Assembly (NCBI GenBank): GCA_002440975.1
Contig: DJWN01000068.1
Coordinates: 1 to 56,121, forward strand
Source: Bacteroidales bacterium UBA6229
Lineage (GTDB): Bacteria > Bacteroidota > Bacteroidia > Bacteroidales > F082
Length of the DNA stretch: 56,121 nt
Direction: 5' to 3'
Every line of letters begins with the position of its first letter. Positions within the stretch are counted from its first letter, which is position 1. Below are positions 26,488-33,052 of the stretch, piece by piece. The notes below the pieces were generated by a model, which was not told the DNA's origin, made no database searches, and worked only from the letters and a program-made list of their open reading frames with translations. A program made the translations under genes and the position numbers.

Positions 26488-27417
26488 CTATTTCTTTCCG
26501 GCTATAAAATCGGGTAATTGCCTTAAGGCAGCCAGTTCGCGCCATTTTTTACGTACATCATCGGCAGGTACACCAAAATAGGTCTTTCCTCCATCCAATG
26601 ATTTATCAACTGCAGAAGTTGCCAATATAACAGCTCCTTTTCCAACGACAAGGTCTTTGTTGATAGCCACCCTTCCCCAAATGATTACATCATCCTCGAT
26701 GCGGGTAACACCGGCAATGGCTGCATGGGATCCGATCAGACAATTTTTACCAATATAAGTATCATGCCCAACCTGACAATGGTTATCCAACTTAGTTCCT
26801 TCATCGATGATGGTATCACCCGTCACACCTTTGTCGATGCTGCACAGTGCCCCAATCTCAACACGATCGGCAATAATCACACGGCCACAGCTCTCAAATT
26901 TCTTGTAGCCCTCCGGCCTGCGCTGAAAATAATAGGCATCAGCCCCCAATACTGTATTGGAGTGAATGATCACATCATCACCGATATTGGTATGATCATA
27001 GATACTCACATTGGCATGAATCAGACAGTTCTTACCAATTATTACATGGTTGCCAATAAAAGCCCCCGGCTGTATGATGGTACCCGCTCCTATTACGGCA
27101 GATGGACTAATGAATCCCTTTGCTGGTTCAAAGGGTTTGTATTGCTGGATCAGCTGAATGAAAGCATCAAAAGGCTTCTCGTGAAATATCAGGGCTTTTC
27201 CTTCGGGGCAGGCCACTTTTTTATTGATCAGAATAGTGGTAGCACGCGAGTTAAGTGCTTTATCATAATATTTAGGGTGATCCACAAAAGTGATATCACC
27301 CGGTTCAACCATGTGAATTTCGTTCAAACCGCTGATCAAAAAATCAGGATCGCCTTCAAAATCAGCTTGCAACATTGCAGCAAGCTGTTTGAGCGAGAGA
27401 GGTGAGTTAAATTTCAT
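26488..27417 (-). CDS. lpxD: LpxD-like UDP-3-O-acylglucosamine N-acyltransferase
   Basis: A 309-residue left-handed beta-helix acyltransferase. The N-terminal uridine-binding LpxD domain (LKQLAAMLQADFEGDPD ... EPGDITFVDHPKY) precedes hexapeptide repeats from about residue 104 to 260 (SPSAVIGAGTIIQPGAFIG and so on). The catalytic histidine is about His218 in DNHCQVGHDTYIG. It transfers a hydroxyacyl chain from ACP to UDP-3-O-acyl-GlcN in lipid A synthesis on the cytoplasmic side. Bacteroidota often carry a second LpxD-like gene near efp besides the one in the main lpx cluster, so a redundant or altered acyl specificity is possible. It follows efp by 8 bases. Confidence 0.87.
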   Translation of the reverse strand: MKFNSPLSLKQLAAMLQADFEGDPDFLISGLNEIHMVEPGDITFVDHPKYYDKALNSRATTILINKKVACPEGKALIFHEKPFDAFIQLIQQYKPFEPAKGFISPSAVIGAGTIIQPGAFIGNHVIIGKNCLIHANVSIYDHTNIGDDVIIHSNTVLGADAYYFQRRPEGYKKFESCGRVIIADRVEIGALCSIDKGVTGDTIIDEGTKLDNHCQVGHDTYIGKNCLIGSHAAIAGVTRIEDDVIIWGRVAINKDLVVGKGAVILATSAVDKSLDGGKTYFGVPADDVRKKWRELAALRQLPDFIAGKK

Positions 27418-27425
27418 AAGGTCAA

Positions 27426-27992
27426 TTATTCTTTCACACGCTCTGTATAGCTACCATCGCGGGTATCCACTTTGATCTTATCGCCGATATTGATAAACAA
27501 CGGCACTTTAATCACAGCACCTGTTTCCAGGGTGGCATCTTTCATGGCATTGGTGGCAGTATTACCTTTTTCGCCCGGCTCGGTATAGGTTACTTCCAGT
27601 ACCACAGCTGTAGGCAATTCGCAGCTAAGTACAGAGTCTGTATCTGTATGATACATCACTTCAACAGCATCGCCTTCCTTGAGAAAATCAGGTGCATTAA
27701 TCAATTCCCTGGCAATAGGAATCTGTTCAAAAGTTTCATTATTCATGAAATGATAATCCTGACCATCATTGTACAAATATTGCATTGGCCTGCGTTCTAC
27801 ACGTTGGATGTTTATCTTGATGCCGGCCGGAAAAGTGTTAGGTAATACTTTACCAGTTTTGAGGTTTCTCAATTTCGTACGCACAAATGCCGCGCCTTTG
27901 CCGGGTTTCACGTGTTGAAACTCCACAATTGAATATAAATCGTTGTTAAATTCGATGATCAGACCGTTTCTGAAATCAGATGTCGAAGCCAT
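27426..27992 (-). CDS. efp: Translation elongation factor P
   Basis: A 188-residue three-domain EF-P, which rescues ribosomes stalled at polyproline. The KOW-like N-terminal domain (FRNGLIIEFNNDLYSIVEFQHVKPGKGAAF, given here only as a block at residues 7-36) carries the loop lysine at about residue 32 that is modified in other bacteria. The OB domains have ELPTAVVLEVTYTEPG and the C-terminal signature IKVPLFINIGDKIKVDTRDG. No modification enzyme is adjacent. It is the first gene of an efp-lpxD pair, with the promoter element at 28020-28027. Confidence 0.96.
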   Translation of the reverse strand: MASTSDFRNGLIIEFNNDLYSIVEFQHVKPGKGAAFVRTKLRNLKTGKVLPNTFPAGIKINIQRVERRPMQYLYNDGQDYHFMNNETFEQIPIARELINAPDFLKEGDAVEVMYHTDTDSVLSCELPTAVVLEVTYTEPGEKGNTATNAMKDATLETGAVIKVPLFINIGDKIKVDTRDGSYTERVKE

Positions 27993-28019
27993 AAAGTACT
28001 GTTTAAGTGATTAAAAGTG

Positions 28020-28027
28020 CAAATTTA
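28020..28027 (-). promoter_or_regulatory. -7 promoter element for efp-lpxD
   Basis: The minus strand reads TAAATTTG (fits TAnnTTTG), 27 bases before the efp ATG. No -33 TTG at consensus distance. Confidence 0.5.
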
Positions 28028-28094
28028 GGAATTCAGCTCGAATTTTACGTGATTTCTTTTCCAAAAGTATAAATTGCAGAATACACAAAAGCAA

Positions 28095-29789
28095 TTATTG
28101 TAAAAAGCTTAAACCATGAATCTCCCGGACTAAATCAGGGTGATATGACTTCTCAAAATCAAACCTTGAAAGCTGCAAACCCTTGTGAGATAAATTATTG
28201 AGCTGTTCGCTACTTTCTGAAAAATATTGGATCAACAAAATTTTTTCAGCTGAATCTGCCAATAAAATCTGACTCCAGGGCAAGCTGTATTTCAAATGCT
28301 GCCGAAAAAAGAGCTTTCGGATGGAGTTCTGCTGGTTCAAGGGCAACTTCCAGTTGGGATTTACGATTGTTTCCAAATTACCGGGCAAAAGCCGAAAAAG
28401 TTTCAAAAACATTTTGCCATAAGCCTTCTGATCCATTGAGACTGACAAGGCAACAGTTGTAAAAGGCTGGCTATAAAAGGGCGTTGTTGACCAACAAAAT
28501 GCCCGATTGCGATCTTCACCCTCGAAAAGCCACTTACGAGCCCGCTCGTGCCATAAAAAATCAGTGTATGCCAGCTCATGACTGCTACCATAACTTTGGA
28601 GCTGCCCGATCAGATAGCTTTTTAGTGCATTGGTCTCAAGTCCTGTCCATTTGGCAGTCTGCGATAAGCTTATACGACCAAATTTATGTAAAAGGAAATG
28701 CAGCAAGGCGGGATATGATTTTATTCTGATGGAAGGCCTCAGGTCGGCCAGCACCTTATCTCCCCCATCACCTGTGAACATGCTATAATGATGGACATGA
28801 AAGTGTTCCAAAAAAGGAAGGATAAACGCCATGCCGGCATAGTTCAGTCCCTGCTTGAGCTCCATTAATTGCCTTATTTGTTCCTCACCAGGATTCTGTA
28901 AGGCAATAAACTGATGATTTTGATGTCCTTGCAATTGCGTTACAATTGCATTTACAGCCGTAAGATCTGCATCGGCCGTCCCAGCAGCATCCTGATAGGT
29001 AAAAGCCTGAATATGAAGGCCCATGTGCTTGAAAATACCGGCCATTAAACGCGAATCCAGACCACCACTTAACGACAAGGCAGGATTTTTAAGTTTTTCT
29101 ATTCGGTACTGTGTAGCCACTTCCAAATCATTTAACACGATTTTGGGATCGTAATGCTTTAGATCACCAGTGCGAAAACCTAAGAATTGGTTGTCTGAAA
29201 TTTCAATGGCATTTTTAATGCAATCTGCTTTCAAAAGTGTGCCAGGCGGTAAATAGCTGATGTTCTGCCAAAGTGATTTATCGCCTAAGGCAAACCCAAA
29301 AAGCAAGGTAGTTGCCAGCGCATAAGGATCAAAACTTGTTATTTCAGCAAGGTGACGATGTTGACGGATGTCCCTCCCGATGGTAAATTGTTTCTTGTCC
29401 TGAAAGAGATAAACGGGCAAACGCCCCAGCCAGTCGTTCCACAAAAAAAGCTGATGATTGGTTTTGTGATAGATCAGCAGCACAAATTCACCATCGCGCT
29501 GATGCAGCCAGGATTGCAATTGCCCGGCAGTGTTTTGTCTGATACAAAAGTTCTGAATTTGCTTTTTTATAACTGCTTCAGGTTGATCGTAAATCATGCC
29601 TTCCAGAAGCACAATACAATCGCTTGTCTCCCATTTTTGGATTGGATATTCCGCATGATAATCGGCAAAAAGCCGGCATTGCTTCTCATCAATCACAACC
29701 AGCCTTTTTTGATCAAATTGACTATCAAGCAATACTTTAGCAAAACTTTGCTCAGAGCTGTATAATTGTTGAAATGTAAATCCCGGCAT
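28095..29789 (-). CDS. Asparagine-synthase-like protein lacking the glutaminase cysteine
   Basis: A 564-residue protein with the fold order of class-B asparagine synthetase: an Ntn-type N-terminal domain (residues 1-180, with DGEFVLLIY and RLPVYLF) and a PP-loop adenylating domain with LSLSGGLDSR (about 240-248). The mature N terminus should be Cys; here the second residue is Pro (MPGF), so ammonia release from glutamine is not expected. Relatives of this kind occur in capsule, lasso-peptide and antibiotic clusters and may form amide or lactam bonds. Neighbouring polysaccharide genes suggest a role in glycan or surface-molecule modification, but this is inference. No partner gene is obvious. 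Confidence 0.78.
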   Translation of the reverse strand: MPGFTFQQLYSSEQSFAKVLLDSQFDQKRLVVIDEKQCRLFADYHAEYPIQKWETSDCIVLLEGMIYDQPEAVIKKQIQNFCIRQNTAGQLQSWLHQRDGEFVLLIYHKTNHQLFLWNDWLGRLPVYLFQDKKQFTIGRDIRQHRHLAEITSFDPYALATTLLFGFALGDKSLWQNISYLPPGTLLKADCIKNAIEISDNQFLGFRTGDLKHYDPKIVLNDLEVATQYRIEKLKNPALSLSGGLDSRLMAGIFKHMGLHIQAFTYQDAAGTADADLTAVNAIVTQLQGHQNHQFIALQNPGEEQIRQLMELKQGLNYAGMAFILPFLEHFHVHHYSMFTGDGGDKVLADLRPSIRIKSYPALLHFLLHKFGRISLSQTAKWTGLETNALKSYLIGQLQSYGSSHELAYTDFLWHERARKWLFEGEDRNRAFCWSTTPFYSQPFTTVALSVSMDQKAYGKMFLKLFRLLPGNLETIVNPNWKLPLNQQNSIRKLFFRQHLKYSLPWSQILLADSAEKILLIQYFSESSEQLNNLSHKGLQLSRFDFEKSYHPDLVREIHGLSFLQ

Positions 29790-29848
29790 GATTTTTTAAA
29801 TTGAAGCCAAGTTAGTAAAATAACAAAGACTAGCTGTTATGCTGCCTT

Positions 29849-30574
29849 CTATTGCCTGGCACTTTCTAATAATTTCAAGGTGTGTTGTAATTCTTTGTTG
29901 CTTGACCAACCGTAATGCCCGGGAATAACAAATTTTGGCCGAGGATACTTCCTGATCACTTTTTTATTTGTCGGTTGCCATTCCTGCAGGTTAGCATCTG
30001 CTATATTTCCTAAATTATTGCTTTCGGTGCTTTTTATTAAACAGCCACCATACAGAATTTCGTTTCGACCAAACCAAACAACAATATTGTCTTTTGTGTG
30101 ACCTTCGCCGGCATAATAAGTTTCAAAATTATAATTCCCAACTTCAAACACCGTATCATTCTCAAAATAGTACGCTGCTTGTTTTTCGTTGAATTCATCG
30201 CACAGGTCGTAGGTTAGTTTTGAGCTGTAAGTTTTTACGCCTTTCTGCTTTAAAAACTCAAGGCCTGCTGTTCGGTCATCATGATAATGTGTTGCAATAG
30301 CCAGAACGACTTTTTCATGATGCCTGCGCGAAATACTATCAAGAAGCGGCTGAAATTGGGTGGTGTCCCAGGGTGTGTCAAAAAGCACAACCCCTGCATT
30401 AGTAACCAAATACATACTATTCGATGGAAACATAGTCCCATCTAAGTCTTTGTATGTTGTATAAACATAAAAGTTATCCGTTAAATGTTGAATACGCAAC
30501 TTTTTATTATCCTGACTATAAAGCAGGGTTTGGAACCATATAAAGAGTGTAAACAAAGTAAATCGCTGCATCAT
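29849..30574 (-). CDS. Subclass B1 metallo-beta-lactamase
   Basis: A 241-residue secreted zinc hydrolase with a signal peptide (MMQRFTLFTLFIWFQTLLYS). All B1 zinc ligands are present: His96, His98 and Asp100 in ATHYHDDRTAG, His159 in GEGHTKDN, Cys178 in LYGGCLIKS (followed by the conserved Lys181), and His220 in VIPGHYGW. The blocks VVLFDTPWD, KGVKTYSS and NLGNIADANLQEW align well with the BlaB/IND/MUS branch known from Flavobacteriia and relatives. B1 enzymes hydrolyse penicillins, cephalosporins and carbapenems in the periplasm. It has its own promoter element and no mobile element next to it, so it looks intrinsic. Activity and spectrum cannot be read from sequence. Confidence 0.88.
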   Translation of the reverse strand: MMQRFTLFTLFIWFQTLLYSQDNKKLRIQHLTDNFYVYTTYKDLDGTMFPSNSMYLVTNAGVVLFDTPWDTTQFQPLLDSISRRHHEKVVLAIATHYHDDRTAGLEFLKQKGVKTYSSKLTYDLCDEFNEKQAAYYFENDTVFEVGNYNFETYYAGEGHTKDNIVVWFGRNEILYGGCLIKSTESNNLGNIADANLQEWQPTNKKVIRKYPRPKFVIPGHYGWSSNKELQHTLKLLESARQ

Positions 30575-30596
30575 TTAGGCCTCCATTTTGTGTGTC

Positions 30597-30604
30597 CAAA
30601 GATA
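30597..30604 (-). promoter_or_regulatory. -7 promoter element for the metallo-beta-lactamase gene
   Basis: The minus strand reads TATCTTTG (fits TAnnTTTG), 23 bases before the ATG. The nearest upstream TTG gives a 26-base spacer, longer than consensus. Confidence 0.5.
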
Positions 30605-30650
30605 GTTATCTCCGGTTTTTTAGTCTTGTACAATTTCACCAAACACAAAA

Positions 30651-30893
30651 TTATTTTAATACGACAAAACCTATAACCGGCTGCAAGCTTGGTCTGATCT
30701 GTATATTGAATTCCCAGGCCAACTCATCCGGAGTGTGAGTGCCAAGCTTCAAACCCGCAAACTCAATGATTTGATACTGTTCATCAGCATGGTAAAACCC
30801 ATGAGAATTATAAGCTGTGATACTATATACAACCGCCGCTATAATGACAATTAATTGAAAAATAAGCTTCTCGGAAATTATAGCACGCTTCAT
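30651..30893 (-). pseudogene. N-terminal fragment of an Alg9/GT22-like mannosyltransferase
   Basis: An 80-residue frame with one transmembrane helix (LIFQLIVIIAAVVYSIT), then HADEQYQIIEFAGLKLG and ELAWEFNIQIRPSLQP. These are the opening of integral-membrane dolichyl-phosphate-mannose-type glycosyltransferases (first luminal loop 'H.DE.yQ..E.a......W E....RP.lqP'). Normal members have 400-600 residues, but here a stop comes at residue 81 with only 76 bases left before the next gene. I read it as a truncated remnant. An intact partner elsewhere or a sequencing frameshift cannot be excluded, although no continuation is visible in the other frames. Confidence 0.5.
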
Positions 30894-30970
30894 TCTAATC
30901 TGTTAAAACATAGCAAATGTACAAAGCTTATGGTCAAATCGAACTCTTTGTTTTTTTTATACATTCACTT

Positions 30971-31060
30971 TTGTGTGAAGTTGTTCATGCTTTTCTATCT
31001 TACAATTCACCTTTTTTATAGTGTGTGCTTAGGCAAATGCGGTTGATTGAAAATTACAAA
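30971..31060. repeat. Diverged direct repeat, unit 1
   Basis: 90 bases beginning TTGTGTGAAGTTGTTCATGC and ending AAATTACAA. It pairs with unit 2 (32125-32209): the first 31 bases differ at few positions, the middle is looser, and the shared AGGC(A/G)AAT and AATTACAA blocks confirm the match. Read on the minus strand, unit 1 starts a tiny frame MNNFTQK that stops at once, the broken counterpart of the small ORF in unit 2. The rest of the gap to 30894 holds nothing further. Confidence 0.6.
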
Positions 31061-31091
31061 TCTATTTTATATCATGTTATATGTCAGCATG

Positions 31092-31181
31092 TTAATATTG
31101 ACTGAGGTTTTCATCCAGGATTGTTTTAAGTACTGCTTCATCAAGTTGTTCTCTATCCTTTTTTTCCGTACCGTGCTTCAT
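31092..31181 (-). CDS. Possible 29-residue peptide downstream of the T9SS protein
   Basis: ATG at 31181 opens 1 base after the stop of the T9SS gene. The frame encodes a highly charged helix-like peptide, MKHGTEKKDREQLDEAVLK followed by TILDENLSQY. Composition looks coding, and the close spacing would allow translational coupling, but no family is recognised. It may be the leftover N terminus of a larger deleted gene. Confidence 0.3.
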   Translation of the reverse strand: MKHGTEKKDREQLDEAVLKTILDENLSQY

Positions 31182-31182
31182 G

Positions 31183-32019
31183 CTATTGTATTAAAAGTAC
31201 ATCTTTGTAGGTTTTACTTTTCAATTCAAGTTCAATATAGTATATGCCTGGTTGTAAGTTAGCTATGTTAATTTGTTTTTTGTCTTGCTTAAAATGCCGA
31301 ACTAATTGTCCGAATTGGTTGTATAACCATACTTGCTCAACTGGTTCATTATTTTCGATGCTTATGTTAATAATCTCAGTTGCCGGATTCGGATATATGG
31401 AAAACTTTGGGGTACTATTGTCCTGAATACCGGACAGACATATATCTTCAACTACTTCAATGCTATTACAATCAGAAGCATTATCGAAGATATAGACTGT
31501 ACCATTGGGTGAGTTAAGGTAAAGGCAGATGCTTTCGACATTGCATTGCGATAAGGAGTTATTAGCACGGATATACAAGTTCTGAATGCATGACGGGTTG
31601 ATGCTGTCAATTTCTGAAAGACTTGAGAGTAGGTCATTCCATCCAATCGTAAGGTTTCCGCAAACTGAATCCAGGTTACCGAGACCGGATAAATTAGTTA
31701 ACATATCATTGCTAACTATTACCAGATCTCTGCCAATTTTTGAAAGATCATCAAGTCCTTCTAAATCTGCAATGCTCGTACCATTAATCAGAAGATCACC
31801 CATAATTTTTGTAATAGAACTTAATCCTGTTAAGCTTGAAATATTGGGTCCATTGAGTTCAATATACCCTTCAATAACAGAGCAATTCGGATAGTCAGTC
31901 TGGAAGCTATCGACTTGTTCCTGTGTAGTAAATTTAATCCCTTCCGGAAGACAACTTTGGCCTCTGATCGACGAAATCAGTACTATCGACGAAACCAGGA
32001 ATAAAATAATCATTTTCAT
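31183..32019 (-). CDS. Secreted receptor-L-domain-like protein with T9SS type A sorting domain
   Basis: A 278-residue exported protein. A signal peptide (MKMIILFLVSSIVLISSIRG) is followed by a Cys-containing repeat region (residues about 21-185) with leucine-rich L-domain-like steps such as NGPNISSLTGLSSITKIMG, SIADLEGLDDLSKIG and LTNLSGLGNLDSVCG. The C-terminal 75 residues form a type IX secretion sorting domain: FSIYPNPATEIINISI ... VWLYNQFGQLV ... NIANLQPGIYYIEL. It is probably exported and attached to the cell surface by T9SS. Binding partner is unknown. It is flanked on both sides by the direct repeats at 30971-31060 and 32125-32209, unlike its neighbours. Confidence 0.8.
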   Translation of the reverse strand: MKMIILFLVSSIVLISSIRGQSCLPEGIKFTTQEQVDSFQTDYPNCSVIEGYIELNGPNISSLTGLSSITKIMGDLLINGTSIADLEGLDDLSKIGRDLVIVSNDMLTNLSGLGNLDSVCGNLTIGWNDLLSSLSEIDSINPSCIQNLYIRANNSLSQCNVESICLYLNSPNGTVYIFDNASDCNSIEVVEDICLSGIQDNSTPKFSIYPNPATEIINISIENNEPVEQVWLYNQFGQLVRHFKQDKKQINIANLQPGIYYIELELKSKTYKDVLLIQ

Positions 32020-32046
32020 ACGCTTAATTTTTAGGTTATGATATCC

Positions 32047-32142
32047 TCATTGAATTTTGGACAATGTTGCAAATGGACGAAGCACATTGTTTAACCAGCT
32101 TCTTTGTTTTTCGTCCATTTGTTGTTGTGTGAAGTCGTTCAT
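32047..32142 (-). CDS. Possible 31-residue leader peptide with internal hairpin
   Basis: ATG at 32142 gives MNDFTQQQMDEKQRSWLNN and a further 12 residues, ending 27 bases before the T9SS gene. Within it, CAAATGGACGAA (32070-32081) and TTCGTCCATTTG (32110-32121) form a perfect 12-base inverted repeat with a 28-base loop. It could be a leader ORF with an attenuator-like hairpin, or chance. The first codons recur in unit 1 of the direct repeat (MNNFTQ). Confidence 0.3.
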   Translation of the reverse strand: MNDFTQQQMDEKQRSWLNNVLRPFATLSKIQ

Positions 32143-32209
32143 GCTTTTAAATCTTACAAATCGCCTATGGTATATCGTTTACTCAGGCGAATACAAGTGA
32201 TAATTACAA
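32125..32209. repeat. Diverged direct repeat, unit 2
   Basis: 85 bases beginning TTGTGTGAAGTCGTTCATGC and ending AATTACAA, the partner of unit 1 at 30971-31060. It also contains a small stem, TCGCCT (32161-32166) with AGGCGA (32185-32190). It sits just upstream of the secreted T9SS gene on that gene's strand. The remaining gap sequence up to 32457 holds the hairpin at 32422-32450 and a CCTCCT/AGGAGG inverted pair near 32315-32345, but no recognisable gene. Confidence 0.6.
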
Positions 32210-32421
32210 GCATGAAATTACAAAATTTTCTTTTTATCAAAAATAACTCATGGGATGTCAAAAGTAAAACCTATGAAACTCCCGGCAGATGCGGTATGAG
32301 CAGATGAATTAAACCTCCTCAAATATTCCCGCTTTTGTAAGGAGGACTACTACGGAGCTATAAAAGCCTATGCAATTTCCATAATAAAAGGCTTCGGATG
32401 GAGGATTCGTTCAATTGGGAG

Positions 32422-32450
32422 TTCATGCAAGGCACTTCGTGCCACATGAA
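32422..32450. terminator. Two-step hairpin after the PUR/Myb-like gene
   Basis: TTCATG (32422-32427) pairs with CATGAA (32445-32450), and inside it GGCAC (32431-32435) pairs with GTGCC (32439-32443) around a TTC loop. It lies 8 bases beyond the stop of the minus-strand gene at 32458. No U-tract follows, so it may be a transcript-end stabiliser rather than an intrinsic terminator. Confidence 0.4.
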
Positions 32451-32457
32451 CATTTGA

Positions 32458-32886
32458 TTATTGTGTGCCGTATTTTTCGTTCAGCTCAAGCTTTTTAATT
32501 CTCGACCGTATCGCTCCATTATTCCGTCTGAATTCCTTGCTTAAATCAGCCACGCTTTTTCCTTGGCAGTAGAGCAACTCAAGTCGGTTATCGTCTTCGT
32601 CAGTCCACGGTTGGTATGCATTTCGATGCGTTTTTCTTTTATCTTCCATAGAGTAGCTTTTTTTGTCAGCGCGTATTTTTGTCGCAACTTCTGTTATTTT
32701 TTCAGCGAGTTTGTCAATTCCTTCTTCAAAAACAATTATTTGATGTCTTTCAAATTCCGATTCATCTATTCGCTTACTTTCAGAAATTTTTAAATATCGG
32801 TCGCCATCTTTGGTCAATTTTACGTCCAAAAAATAAGTCCGATTACCTGATTGAAATTTGGTAGAAAAAATGTCTTCGATATTCAT
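32458..32886 (-). CDS. PUR-like (DUF3276) domain fused to a Myb/SANT-like helix-turn-helix
   Basis: A 142-residue protein. Residues 3-72 match the bacterial PUR-alpha-like DUF3276 domain, a single-stranded nucleic-acid binding fold (DIFSTKFQSGNRTYFLDVKL, YLKISESKR, ERHQIIVFEEGIDKL). Residues 93-133 form a separate Myb/SANT-like helix-turn-helix: PWTDEDDNRLELLYCQGKSV, then LSKEFRRNNGAIRSRIKKL. The usual DUF3276 protein is a stand-alone domain of about 100 residues, so the C-terminal DNA-binding extension is notable. A role as nucleic-acid-binding regulator is inferred. It is monocistronic with no clear promoter box. Confidence 0.75.
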   Translation of the reverse strand: MNIEDIFSTKFQSGNRTYFLDVKLTKDGDRYLKISESKRIDESEFERHQIIVFEEGIDKLAEKITEVATKIRADKKSYSMEDKRKTHRNAYQPWTDEDDNRLELLYCQGKSVADLSKEFRRNNGAIRSRIKKLELNEKYGTQ

Positions 32887-33037
32887 TTCCGGTCGTTTAC
32901 AATTCTAACTAACGTTTTTTCAACTCATTATATATCAAGTTGATACAATTCCAAGTTCTTCATTCATCAGCACAAATTTATCGATTTATTCTATTATACT
33001 GACTTTCCGACCTCCAACCATCAACCCAAAAATTCCC

Positions 33038-33045
33038 TACTTTTG
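33038..33045 (+). promoter_or_regulatory. -7 promoter element right before the SNF2 gene
   Basis: TACTTTTG fits TAnnTTTG and ends only 7 bases before the ATG at 33053. If used, the mRNA would be nearly leaderless. No -33 box at consensus distance. Confidence 0.4.
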
Positions 33046-33052
33046 CCACCCT

